Part shown: one piece after another, positions 1 through 11,400 of the stretch | Numbering within the stretch: position 1 is the stretch's first letter | How the letters are laid out: each line of letters begins with the position of its first letter | Assembly (NCBI GenBank): GCA_016785225.1 | Contig: JAFBJZ010000880.1 | Coordinates: 1,178,001 to 1,242,000 of the forward strand | Source: Psettodes erumei | Taxonomy: Eukaryota > Chordata > Actinopteri > Pleuronectiformes > Psettodidae | Reading direction: 5' to 3' | DNA length: 64,000 nucleotides | Notes under the pieces: generated by a model | Told to the model about the DNA's origin: nothing | The model's input: only the letters and a program-made list of their open reading frames with translations | The model's database searches: none | Program-made: the position numbers and the translations under genes

Positions 1-241
1 ATGCTGCCCCCCTATATTGCTATATTGCGTGCCAGCCCCCAACAGTACAGTTGCCTATTTTTTTTTTATTTGCCTATTACTTGAAATAGTGAAATAGTCC
101 TTTTTAAGTAAATCAATCAGAACACAGTTATATCACCTTAAAGAAACATTAATATATTTAAGACATTTAAATGTGTTCTTCGCTAACTTTTTAATGTCAT
201 TGTATGTCACCTGCACTCTTTAATTTCTGTTTCTTCTTCAG
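1..241 (+). other. Probable intron upstream of the left-edge gene
   Basis: This AT-rich stretch precedes the candidate exon at 242. It ends in a pyrimidine-rich run followed by CAG at 239-241, a good 3' splice acceptor. I see no coding frame in it. The rest of the gene would lie to the left of the window. Confidence 0.45.
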
Positions 242-815
242 AAGACCATCAGATTTTGTTGACTCAGCAACAATTTGACCCAACCCTTTGTATCCCCCAG
301 GTGCACATAGGGTAAGTTGTAACATGTTTATGTGTCAAACTATTACCTGCCATTGTCTTAATAAATTAAATTGATGTGTGTCTTTGTTGGATGTGGTCAC
401 CAAACCAATGTGTATTGGACTTTTTGGGACTTTGGGACAGTTTGTCCTAATTATTGTGTTTGCATGTCATAAAGGGAAGCAGAGGCCAGTGTGCATGAGG
501 ACCTGAAAATGGACAGTATGAGGATATGTCTGTAATGAGCCAGATGCAGCGGGTATCTTCATTGAGGGAATACCTGTGCTTACTGGTCTTGGCAATTTGG
601 CCAAAGCATGCAGCTTACTCCTTGGGCTCATATATGCCCAAACCCTCCAATATCCGTCCAAACTTTCCAAGTCATTTGAGGTATTTCAAAGACTTTTTGT
701 TGGACTCGACACATTGTGCCCAAAACCAAGCACCAGGTTTGTGACTCTCAAAAACAAGCTTCTTGTCTCGGAAGCCAATATGTCTCTCATGGATAGCTGT
801 TTTGCTCTGCCATGA
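242..815 (+). CDS. Last two exons of a SAMD3-like (fish multigene family) protein, apparently frameshifted
   Basis: Two exons are proposed: 242-311 and 475-815, with a GT-AG intron at 312-474 (donor GGTAAGT). Exon 1 is open in one frame only, reading DHQILLTQQQFDP and so on. Its two leftover bases join in phase with exon 2, which continues EAEASVHEDLKMDSM. That frame then meets TAA TGA at 533-538. The frame one base over takes up a protein-like C-terminus (GIPVLTGLGNLAKACSLLLG, then SKSFEVFQRLF and TLKNKLLVSE) ending at a TGA at 813-815. The pattern of a hydrophobic helix, then YPSKLSKSFEVFQ, then LKNKLL resembles the C-terminal region of SAMD3-like proteins, a large fish family of unclear function. 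A one-base insertion would explain the break, so this may be a pseudogene. An alternative without a frameshift joins a donor at 301 to an acceptor at 539, but both sites are weak. The family call rests on recognition only. Confidence 0.55.
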
Positions 816-1160
816 TTGTTTTGCATTTGTCAGAGTGTCATCAATAGATGTTGGGATAGAGATTGTTGGATTTTGTTTTGTGATGGTGTCATACGCAGTT
901 TGAATAACAGGTTATTTCATGTTTAGTACACACAATGCACTAATGTCAAGCTCCACTTTAAGAGTTGTGGCTAGATGTTCTGACTGAATTGTTGAAGTTG
1001 AGATGTTTAAACACATATAATTTGAATTGCACTAGTGTTTATAAGGTTTGCTATCTAGAACTTTCTAATGGGGTCAGAACTTTTGAATTTTTATTGTTCT
1101 AGTTATTGTATTTTTATTACTTATATGGTAATAAAGGTTGGAAACAGACACATTTCTTAT
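816..1160 (+). other. Probable 3' untranslated region of the left-edge gene
   Basis: This is noncoding sequence between the stop codon at 813-815 and a poly(A) signal at 1130-1135. No other coding frame or repeat is seen in it. Confidence 0.4.
1130..1135 (+). promoter_or_regulatory. Poly(A) signal AATAAA
   Basis: A canonical AATAAA lies about 315 bases after the stop codon of the left-edge gene. A GGTTGG stretch and a T-rich tract (near 1154-1170) follow it, which is typical downstream-element composition. It would end that transcript near 1150-1160. Confidence 0.45.
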
Positions 1161-1239
1161 TGCATTTTTTACATTTATGGTAATGCTAACTCATTATTAG
1201 AGGCAGTTACATTTTAAAAACATAACAAATTGAAAAAAA

Positions 1240-1510
1240 ATAATAAAATTGAGTAAATCAATCAAATTAATTCAATATTACTTCTTTTAAATAATTTCAA
1301 TTAATTACATTTTTTTACATTGGTTGAACTCAATTTCTTGACTGTTTGTTGTTGAATCTACTCAATATTTTATCATACAGTGAAATTAAAATTATTAAGC
1401 TTGACCAACTCAAAATTCCAATTAGTTTGATAAACTAACAAAAATGCTAGGGAATGTTGCCTTATTTTTTGGAGTTATATCAATGTAACAGTTTTTACAG
1501 TGTAGAATAT
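1240..1510. repeat. AT-rich MITE-like block
   Basis: Very AT-rich sequence with repeated TCAATT/AATTGA-type words and 'actcaat' motifs. It ends in 'gttttTACAGTGTA', an end I associate with short nonautonomous fish DNA transposons. I could not define a matching inverted end on the left. Confidence 0.3.
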
Positions 1511-3786
1511 ACAGTATAGTGAAAATAAAATAAGGCCTCTGATACAACCCTGGGGTACACCATGGGAGATAGCAGCAAAAAAAAAAAATCATCAGAATTG
1601 ACAACTGATGTTGTTTATACTTTTATGATTTAAACAAATGTAATGTCTGATCCTCAATGCCAACCATGTGTTGTTGTTGTTGTGTTCAACCATACCAAAA
1701 GCATCAAAAAAAAATTTAGAATTAAAATAGTATGATTTCCAGCATCAACAGTAGTGCATCATTTTTCACTTTTAGCAGAGCAGAGTCATTGCTGTGATAC
1801 ATATTGAATCCTGACTGGAAGTTGTCTAAGATATTACTGCACTCTACAGAAAGGGATACTGTAAAATGACAGCTTTTTCCATCGCTTTAAAGAGAAATGA
1901 TAGTTTAGGGTTGATCAGAATGTATTAATTACTGCTGGTAGGTTGCTTAGATGCACTCACATGCTTGTGCCTTTTCACTGATACCCACATATTTTCCATC
2001 TCTGTGCGTATTCCAGAGTCAGGCTGCATGTTGAGGAGTATCCATAGCCCATTTAGCAGAGTAAAGCGCATTGGCTCTCTATGAATGAGAGTGAGCATAC
2101 ATCCAACTTATCTCTGAGTGCAGACTTGGGCTCTCTGCCTTATAATTGCTGGTCCATACACACAACTCACAGTCACACATTAAATAGCTTCTCTGTGGGA
2201 AGCTTAAGAATACCACTCATTTCGAACCCCCTCTTTTCCATTCCTGTCTCTTGATCAAATGGAGGAAAGCACAGTGTGAAAACTGGACTATGGCCCCGTT
2301 TTGCTGCGACTACCAGGCTCTATTTGCATTGCCACTTTAGTTGCTCATAAAAACCACAGTTGCAACAGCAGGATACACATCCTGTAATCATTTATCTAAA
2401 TCTCAAGCCTCAACCATATTTCAAAGTGTTTGCATCCTCTGCAGGGCACAAACCTGAGTGCAGTAAAGCTTCCTATAGATGTGAAGCAAATATAGCACAG
2501 GAAAGTTCACATTGGCCTGCGTTTGACTTCTGGATCTCAAGCTCCACCCGGCTTTCCCTGCCCCCACATCTCTTCCTGTGATGAAATTTACTCCTCCTGG
2601 CTGACGAGCCCCTCCTCCAATCCCCTACCACACACCACCACCAAAAAAGAAGCGATCTTTGAAGCGAGCCGCATCTCTGCCGGTCCTGTTGAACAATGAG
2701 ACGCTCTCACGCTGCTTTGTGCTGTGGGCCTCTCAATGCAAACAGAGCTCTGAGAACTGCATTTTCATTGTCTAATCTTCAAGGGGTAATAAATAAGAGC
2801 CCGGACAGCTAGACAAGCTGCTTTAATGTTAGAATAAGAATACTGCTGTTAAAAAGGTCGGCTTTCAATCAAAGTATATTCAGAGAATAGTTTGGGTTTG
2901 TGTGGACGCATGTTGTGCCTATTAATGAACATACAAAAAGAGCCATTTTTCTTGATTTATGGGTGGCTACCATGGAGAATACACTGAGACCACAGGCAGG
3001 GGAGGCCATATGTTAAGACGTGCATTTGGATTTGTACCTCTGACAAAACTCCAGTATCACTTTAAGAATTGTAGCATTAAGTTTTTTTCTTAATAAAGAA
3101 GTCCCTTTTTTTTTCAAAAGACAAATCAAACATGAGCTTGGATTTAGTCCCAACAACAATATCTTCCCTATTATTGAGGGGATTCTCACAGAGCGGAAAA
3201 GACTTGGGTCTGCCCACAGGTGCGAGTCACAGAAATCATATCAATAAATTGCAAGCTCTGTAATCAACACTGCTCAGATCACATGTTGCTTATTGCTTTG
3301 GGGATTAAATACCATAAGATGCCTTTCCAAATTGAAGCTTTCTCTAATTAGTTTTGCTGCATTTTTTTAAATTTTATGTTTCCCTCACAGCCTGTTATCA
3401 TTTGTGTATCAGTGTCATGTGGCTTTCACCAGCGAGGAGATGAGGGTAGAAAGTCTCACGTCAACTCGAGAATGAAGGGGGTTTACGGTGGGCTCGGAGT
3501 TAAGAGTCGGGGCAGACTGAACCTCTCATTAAACAGCTCCAGATGTGTGCCAGATGTCAGGGAGGTTCTCCCATATAAAAAAAGAACACCCTCACCATGA
3601 AAAATGTATGGACGACGTGATTGCAGTGGGCAACCGCTGTTGCTCGCAGCAGTTCGGGCATCTTTCCAAACCCCAAGCAAAACTGTGTATCATGTTGTAA
3701 ACACTGGTTTGGTGTATATATATAAATGGAATGTGCAGATGCATATATGCATAATACATAGGATTCTGCGAGTGGTACACAGAGAA

Positions 3787-3807
3787 GGTGGGGGTGGGGG
3801 GGTGGGT
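3787..3807 (+). repeat. G-rich tract with quadruplex potential
   Basis: Several runs of three or more Gs separated by single T bases fit the G-quadruplex pattern on the + strand. Confidence 0.5.
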
Positions 3808-3887
3808 GATGCAGAGACTCCTGGCTATGTGAACTATGGTTGAACTGTAGGAGGGAGTGCACTGTAAGGTTAGAAATCGGGAGGGGT

Positions 3888-3904
3888 GGGGGGGGGGGGG
3901 GGGG
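3888..3904 (+). repeat. Homopolymer run of 17 G
   Basis: An uninterrupted run of 17 guanines follows GAGGGGT. A pure G run of this length is uncommon in vertebrate DNA and error-prone in sequencing, so the exact length is uncertain. Confidence 0.85.
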
Positions 3905-5031
3905 TACATAAAAAAACCTCCCAGTCCCTTTTTCAATCAGTCATACAGCCCCAACAATGGTCTAATTTCAGACATTCCTCTATGCACTGTCGATGACCAA
4001 TAATCTTTTTTCTTACTTTTTTATTCCACAGGCCTTGTTCTCATCACATTTAGCCCTTGGAATGAATGAAGACACGCCTCCTCTCGCAGACAACAGATAT
4101 TGTATTTGGTAAAGCCTTGGACCGTGGTAAAGCAAAAATATTGCGAAACCTTTGGGTTACACGATGAGATGTAGTCCTTGCTCTCCTCTCCGCCTCTCTT
4201 GGCGGAGAGGCTGGTGAGTTAGCTCCATTCATTTGCCAGCCACTTGAGTGCACATTGATTTTCAATCCAGAGGGTTAGCACATGGTGTAATGAGAGAAGT
4301 CTGCATTATTCATACTTTGCCAGGGCTTGAAACCGCATGTGACCTAAATACCCAGCGTTGGGTTCTAAAATAACAACAGGGAAACACTGACAGACAGTCA
4401 GGCAGACAGTGACTTGAAATAAGTGAGGCAGACAAAAGAAGGGGTCGGGAAAGAGAAAGGGATAAATCTGGGGGGGGAAAGATGAATGTGTAGGTGTGCA
4501 CTTGACAGTTGAGTCTCTTTTAAGATCAGGTGCTGTGCAGACATGTTGTGTCAGGCTGTTATTAGAGACGCAAGGAGATGGCATTAAGCAAAAGGGGGGA
4601 AAAAAAACGTTTAAAATGAAAAGTCTATACATTCCTATAATGAAGCATTTCTCAAGCCTTACTCATTGCCACACAGATGGATTTCATTACCATGATATTT
4701 TAAAAGAGCTTCCTCCCATACAATTGCATTATGAATTCTTCTTGACACTGCTCCCTCATGTATCACAGTTTCACTGCGTCTGCTGCTTTAAAGATGACAT
4801 GCAGCAAATTCCCACGTCTTACGTAAGTTGTGGTGATAGCTAATAAAAAGGTGACCTCCAGTCAGCAATCATCTCCATGAAAACAACTGGAAAAAAGTTC
4901 TTTGTCTGACAAGCAATGGATGAAGGGTTAGTTTTCCTAAATTACCTCAAGTGGTATATAGAGTATGGAGAGTTGCACTGTGTCAAGTATATGTGTATGC
5001 ATATATGTATATGTGTATACTGTGAAATTTC

Positions 5032-5063
5032 AAAAATAAATAAATAAATAAAATATATATATA
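5032..5063. repeat. (ATAA)n then (TA)n microsatellite
   Basis: Four to five AAAT units run directly into an alternating AT tract. Confidence 0.85.
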
Positions 5064-5824
5064 ACGTTTCCACAACACTAATTCTATCAGCATCACAAAT
5101 TACACTCTGCACCATTTTCCCATCTTTTTTTATTGATATTAAGATACTGTCAAGTCAATGAAACTCAACACTTTCACTTTCTTATTTTGCATGAAAACAC
5201 ACAGGGTATTCAAAGGAGAGAATGCCTTCCCTTCCTGGTTGGCTTTAAATGTGAAACATCTGCAGGAAGTGTTGAGTTTCACTGACTGATTGAATGCTGA
5301 ACACTGAATTAAAAAAAAAAAAAACAGAAAAAAAACAAACCAAAGAGTCAAGACTGGACTTAATTAATGATTAAGAAGAGTCTCCGTTTAAAAGAGCTGT
5401 AGAAATTTTCATAATGCTGACCATGCTTTATCATATATTCAACATATGAGCTATTATAGCAAAGTTAAAGTACACAATAAACTATGACTTCCACTTTCAA
5501 TCAGTTTGTTTTCTGTTTTTGTTCTGAAATGATTTAAGTTTGATTTCATTGTAATTACAAAGAAAGACATCTCACTCATGGGTTTTATTAGTTTAAGATT
5601 TTGTCTCTCGCTCCACTTTATTAAAATGAAGCTGGTTGAGATTTTATTTTCATGAAAGGTAGTATAAGTGACTTTTTTATTTTAAAATTAATATGCCCTT
5701 TAGATCCATCTTTAACTCATTTAAATAACTAATTTCCTTATTCTGTTAACATTAGTACATCTTACTATGATTGATTAGGGTTAATTATACTGCAAGTTTA
5801 CCTTACAGGCATTGAACCTGCAGT

Positions 5825-6292
5825 GTGAAACTTTTGTCTCCCCCTTCTGGCAATGAGAGTAATTACACCAACACTGTTAAGTCATCCTTCCGTTATATTC
5901 CTATAGAAGAACTCACTTTGTTTTGTAGACTATAATCTTTTGACAGAACACCATCTAGAGCTATCTAAAGCACTGCAGACTTTTCCTGGACACTTTCTAG
6001 GTTTTTTCTGCAACAGGCTGTGTTATACGCCGAGCTGCTGTACCCTTCTACCCATCTCCGTTGCCATGTACGCGCCTCGCTTCAGCTCTTGCTGTCAGTG
6101 GTTGTTGACATAAAGCAAATTGCTACCAACACCAGTGTAGGAATGGTGCCACAGACACTCTATTGTACTGACAAATACAGAGATTTACCTGGAGCTGATA
6201 GACTTAATCAATATTGTGTTAACTCATTTGGCAAAGGCTTGAATGTAACAGACATTGTTCTAAAAGTCCTGCACTCTGCCTCTAATACTTAA
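5825..6292 (+). repeat. Possible high-copy fish interspersed repeat
   Basis: The block opening 'gtctcccccttctggcaatgag' and running through 'aacaccatctagagctatc' and 'gccgagctgctgtac' to 'gtgttaactcatttggcaaagg' has the feel of a dispersed percomorph repeat. It contains a 90-codon open frame (6020-6292) with no domain I recognise, which I take to be fortuitous. A genome self-search would settle it. Confidence 0.35.
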
Positions 6293-7019
6293 CCTCAAAT
6301 GGCTGTCTGGTTATCACAGCTGACAGCCAACTCTCTGCTTGAGTCCCGATTGCACAATTTGGATTTGAGGGAGGAGAGAGAAAGAGGCATTTCCTGGGCA
6401 TGGGGAAGGAATTTTTGTGCAAGCACCTCTGTATAAGACGATGAGCATGTTGACGTTCACCTGCCAGATGAAGGCTTTGATAATCTGTTGGAGCTATGAG
6501 CAGGTGGGACTTTGACAGGTTGGAAGTACAGGTAGCCTCCCCCTTGGCCAAATGGGGAGGGGGGGGGGCATGGAGAGGGGATACGACAGATGGGATGAGG
6601 ATGGAAGAGCAGGAATGACAGGATCCATTAACCAGCCTGTGGACATGCTGCATGTATGATGCTCTTTTGTACTGCTTGAGAATCTGCTGTCAGTGATTGA
6701 TTTTGTCTTACATAAGACTTCTTCACTGGTTTAACTGGTCTAAGTGGCTTTTGATAAACAATTCAAGTGATAAATATCAACCTTCTTTTCCAGTGCTCAG
6801 ATCTAGGAAAAGGAGGATGAACAGGATGCAGATGGTAACTTTTTTGCATTCCATGGGTTTTTCTAATATTTCACGATAAAAATGATTAGGTTAAAAATTG
6901 ACCCTGTTTTGGTCAACTGGTAACTGGGTTAGCTTCACCAGTACCAATGGGTTGTTTTGACCCTGGATTAGTCTAACTTTTTATATTACTGTTTGGTAAC
7001 TGGGTCAAAAATGTGCCCA
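6293..7019. other. Noncoding stretch with G-rich and GGGT/ACCC repeat patches
   Basis: No gene is supported. A G-rich patch with a run of about ten G lies at 6554-6567. At 6893-7010, motifs such as 'taactgggt' and 'ttgaccctg' recur in both orientations, suggesting a decayed short element just left of the LINE. A small splice-site-flanked segment at 6794-6834 is discussed in the findings. Confidence 0.4.
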
Positions 7020-7219
7020 TTATGACTAAAGTGGTCAACTTCTGGTGTGACGCCATGATGGGAAGACACAAGGTGACAGAGCTTGACACCAGACACCTGT
7101 TAATGAGGCTTTTGCTCGACTTAACAACCGCTTTATGATGGATTTTTTTTATAACTGTCAAAGTCTCCAGCTAGCGGACACAGCCGTCTAAATTGAGTTC
7201 AACAAGTCAAAACACCACC

Positions 7220-7977
7220 ATGTCTGACACACATGGGCCTGCTAAACATGCTAATGCTAACGATAGCTCTCAGGCCACCTCGACACAGAGTACCGTTAAG
7301 TCTTCCTCTGACCAAGTTACAATTACACAAGCCACATGTGATCTGAAAGACAAACTTTGAAACAAAATTGCCAAAGGCAGAGGCACAGAGTGCGGAACTG
7401 CGCACTCAAATTGAGGTCGTGCAGAGTTAGTTTAAGAAGGCTTATTAGCTTGCTGAAGAATGCTATGCAGCGCTCGAGGGACGGTGCTGTGTGACTCACC
7501 TGGAGACGGCGGCCAGCGTGCAGTCAGACACAACCACTGCGCTGGAACAGGAGGTGACTTGGATGAAGAAGTCGATCATAACACTGAAAGACAGAGCCGA
7601 GGATTTGGAAGCAAGGTCACGACGATGTAACATTCGAGTGGCATGACAACCAGCCCCCACCAAGGGCTTTCATTGCGAGATGTCACTACTTTCAGGAGAA
7701 GGAAGAGATTTTGAGGAAGACTGAGAAGCTGCGGCAACTTAAAACGAGCGACGGGGACACAGTTAGTGTTTTTGCCAGACTTCACCTAAGCTGTCACCAG
7801 ACAACGATCAGCTTTCACCGAGGTGAACCTGTTCACTCCTGTAAGGGCATTCCCTTTGGCCTGTGGTACCCTGTGGATCTCAGGATCACTTTGGAAGATG
7901 GGACCCCGTGTAGCTTCAAAGATCCCGACAAAGCCAAAACTTATGTGCTGGGAAAACTGGTTACTGCGGCCGACTGA
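7220..7977 (+). pseudogene. L1 ORF1 protein relic
   Basis: ORF1p is the RNA-binding chaperone of L1 elements. An ATG at 7220 in good context (CACCATG) opens a Ser/Thr-rich N-terminus (MSDTHGPAKHANAND) that stops at 7358. In another frame, 7584-7643 gives LKDRAEDLEARSRRCNIRVA, matching the conserved end of the coiled coil and start of the RRM domain. In a third frame, 7711-7977 gives the C-terminal domain with GIPFGLWYPVDLRITLEDG and DPDKAKTYV, ending at a TGA. Three frames are needed, so the gene is dead. The C-terminal match is the strongest evidence. Confidence 0.85.
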
Positions 7978-8399
7978 TGCATTTTTGGTGATATCTCATC
8001 CACTTCTTTTTACATGAAGTGTTCAAGCAGCCACTGTCATTTTTTGGACCTATATTCGATGCTACAGCATTATTTTCTCTTGATGTCTGACTTGGTCAAC
8101 TTCATGCAGTTTCATGGAAGAGCTACTACAATTGTTCACAAATAGTTCTGGTTATAGCTCTGATACTCATGGTAAGCTAGTTAGTAGAGTATAGTTTGGA
8201 AGTTACTAGTGAAAGGAACAGAACTTGTGTTCTGCACTGTTCACTGTTCAGTTAGGTGTTCAAACTTATTGTCTTCTATGTTTGTTTATATGTATGTATA
8301 CCTTCCCTCACACTCTTGTGCTGTGTAGCGCAGAAACATAACATGTGCCTATACACTGATCCCTGGTGATCAGAAAGCATGGCAGGACTTACTCTTTCC

Positions 8400-11395
8400 C
8401 CTTGACCCACTGAAAAATGGCTGCTTCACAGAAGGTACAGTTTGCCAAATCCTATGTCATAAGTGACAGGAATGGCCAATATATCATTGTACAAGAGAAA
8501 TTGTATGGTATACCAGTGGTGCTTGTCAACATTTACACCCTGAATTGGGACAGTGTTCAGTTTTTCACTGCTCTTTTCTCATCACTTGCAGACCTAAATT
8601 TGCATAAATTAATAGGAGGTGGAGACTGTGTCTTAAACATCAAGCTAAATCACTCCAAACAAACAGCAGGTGCACTGAGCAGGTCTGCAGGTTATATCAT
8701 CTCCTTTTTACAGACATGTAAGATATTTATAAGGTATTAGATGCCTGGAGGTTAAAAAATCCAACATCCCGTAAATATTCTTATTTTTCACCGGCCCATC
8801 ATTCCTATTAGAGAATAGACTATTTTCCTTTGGATGAACAGCTGATTCCCCTACTTAAGTCAATTGAATATGAGACCATGGTCATTTTGGACCATTGCCC
8901 GGTGGTAATGGATATCAGCTTTGCCAACAACATAGTCCCTCAGTGAACATGGCATTTTGACCCTCATCTCCTATCTTACCAAGATTTTGTGGAATACATA
9001 TCCAATCATATTGACTGATTTATGGAAACCCACAGAAAACCCTCAGAAGACCCACAGATAAGTAAAGGCTACCTATGGGAAACACTAAAAGCCTATCTGA
9101 GAGGAATAATAATATCCTATCCTGCCAGTGCTAACAAAGAGAACACAAAACGTCTCTCAGAAATAGAGATGAGGATCTGCACTATTGAGCTAGAACATTC
9201 ATCGACACCCTCTGAAAATCTCTACTGGGAAAGAATCTCACTTCAAACTGAGTATGATTAAAATGACTGACCGTGCCGAGGATCTACACCGAAAATCAAA
9301 TTTAAACTATTATGAATCCAGAGAATGCACTAGCAAGCTCTTAAATCATCAGTTTAGACAGTCTGTGGCAACAAGCTTCATTACTGAAATTGGATTAGAC
9401 AATGGGGGTAGCACCACAGAACAAAAAAGTATTAATAAACAATTTTGAGAATTCTCCAAAATTTATATAAATCTGAAGCAGGTGACAATACTCTGATTAT
9501 GGAACCAGCAAAGTATCAACGCAATTGAGAAACCATTAACGCAGGCTGAAAGTGAAGGGGCCATTAAAACATCAAAATCCAGGAAGTCACCTGGCCCTGA
9601 TGGCTACCCCATTGAATTTTATAAAGCCTTTTCTGTTAAATTGGTGCCACTTTTATGCAAAATATATGAAGAAGCCTTGCAACAGAAAACTCTATCCTTA
9701 ACGATGATACAGGCAACTATATGTGTTCTCAAAAAGGGTAAACATCTGCTAAAATGGGACTATTACCGACGTCTTGAACCAACCATGCATAATATAATCC
9801 ACAGAGATCAGACAGGCTTTATGACTGGTAGGCAACTAGTTGGCAATTTACATCGCCTCTTTAACATACTATATACACCAAACCACAGTCACATGCAAGA
9901 GGTACTAATACCATTAGATGCACACAAAGCCTTTGACAGGGTGGAGTAGAATTATTTATTTGCAGCATTTGGAATGTTTGGGTTTGGACAGAGGTTTTGT
10001 AGCTGGGTAAATCTTTTGTATTCTGATCCACAGGCTTCTGTACGCACTAATAACCTTATATCAGATTATTTTCCAATTTTCAGGGGTACAAGACAGGGGT
10101 GTCCCCTGTCACCCCTATTGTTCAATATTGCTGTTGAACCTCTGGCTGTCCCCTTGAGGGAAAAATACCAGTTTATTGGACATAGACTGATGCGGCCTCA
10201 AACATAAACTCTTATTATACTGTTAGGATCTCCTTTTGTATCTTTCACACGAGATACATATATACCTGTTGCATTAGGCCTTATAACTAAATTTGGGGCA
10301 ATTTCTGGTTACAAAATAAACTTTTCAAAAAGCCTAATTTTTCCTATAAGTGTGGCTGCAAAGCAGAGGCCTCTTGACATGTTCACCTTTAAGATTACAC
10401 ATGACTCCTTTAAATGGAAAATGGAAGTTTAGCATTACCGAACCTAATGCACTCATACTGGGTAGCTAACCTTCATGCCCTTTCATATTGGACATCTGAC
10501 ATCTCTGAACGTAAGGCACCAGTATGGTTACTTATGGAACAACACTCTAGCTCGCCCAATTCACTGGCTGCCTTGGCGTGTGCTTTAATGCCGATTAGCA
10601 AGCACTACCACACAAATAATCTAGTAATTTGGAACTCCCTCCCAATCTGGTCACAATTTAGAGTACATTTTGGACACAAGAAACCGCTTCTATCAAGTCC
10701 CATCCTTGCCAACCCCTGTTTTCCTCCCTCTCTCATAGAGCCAGCATTTAAGCTGTGGAAAAGTAGAGGTCTCACATGTGTAAGGGATTTCTTTAAAGAT
10801 GGCCTTTTTATTTCATTTGAATATCTGAATAAAATGAAATGAAGTTGCTCCTTCTCTTCACCACATAAAGACCAAATGGGAAGAGGATCTTAACCTGCAG
10901 ATACCAGATCTGGCAACTGGCAATAAGTAGAGTGAACGCATCCTCTATCTGTATCAGACATGGTCTAATTCAGTTTAAAATATTTTACAGACTTCACCTC
11001 TCCCGGAGCAGACTAGCTAAGCTATATGCAAATATAGATCCTAGATGGAAAAGATGTCACCAGACAGAGGCCATCCTCAGCCACATGTTTTGGTCGTGCC
11101 CGGGGTTGAGCTCCTTCTGGCTATCTACCTTTGATGGCTTCTCCTGTTTGTAAAAAAGGATCAGCCCCAATCCAATTATGGCAATATTTGGTACTCCACC
11201 GGAAGAGCAAATCAGGAAAGTGTGGTTGCTTTTGTCACACTTCTTTCCAGGAAATTAATTCTTGTTAATGGGAGAAGCCCTAATGCTCTAACACATAAAT
11301 GCTGGCTTGAGAAAGAACTGGCCCATTTAAAGCTGGAGAAATTGAGATACTCCTCTCAAGGAGGATTTCTCTATGCTTTTACAAGGTGTCCACAT
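8400..11395 (+). pseudogene. L1 ORF2 (endonuclease and reverse transcriptase) relic
   Basis: ORF2p nicks target DNA and copies L1 RNA. In order: part of the APE-type endonuclease at 8417-8650 (IIVQEKLYGIPVVLVNIY), with its N-terminus unrecognisable; a linker at about 8820-9570; and the start of the reverse transcriptase at about 9575 (SRKSPGPDGYPIEFYK). Next come motif A with its aspartate (LDAHKAFDRVE, about 9914-9946) and motif B (GTRQGCPLSPLLF, about 10084-10125). The catalytic YADD box reads Tyr-Cys-stop-Asp at 10218-10229. The C-terminal region at 10414-10842 is followed by a Cys/His segment near 11045-11110 (SHMFWSCPG). Near 9770 the frame jumps from WDYY to RLEP, so the conserved block between them is deleted. 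Many stops confirm inactivity. Confidence 0.9.
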
Positions 11396-11400
11396 GTGTA

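Larger units (their letters stand above)
1511..5810. other. Noncoding stretch with simple repeats
   Basis: No convincing exon. The frames present are short or run through low-complexity DNA. Contents: a poly-A run near 1577, a TTG repeat near 1670, G-rich tracts at 3787-3807 and 3888-3904, an ATGT-rich patch at 4985-5020 and an (ATAA)n/(TA)n tract at 5032-5063. Confidence 0.6.
7020..11400 (+). mobile_element. Decayed L1-clade LINE (non-LTR retrotransposon)
   Basis: An ORF1 relic is followed by an ORF2 relic in the canonical L1 order on the + strand. Both are broken by many stops and frameshifts. ORF1 shows the coiled-coil and C-terminal signatures. ORF2 shows endonuclease, reverse transcriptase and the C-terminal Cys region. 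The 5' limit is a guess, as 7020-7219 could be 5' UTR. No poly(A) tail was seen, so the 3' limit is set where ORF2 similarity ends. Divergence and internal deletions imply an old, immobile copy. Confidence 0.9.

Noticed and set aside
3557..3936. Overlapping minus-strand frames of 101 and 114 codons
   Set aside because: They run through G-rich low-complexity DNA, giving proline/histidine-rich peptides with no domain, and they overlap each other in different frames.
4306..4843. Frames of 108 (-) and 115 (+) codons
   Set aside because: Opposite-strand overlap, no recognisable motif and no splice or promoter context.
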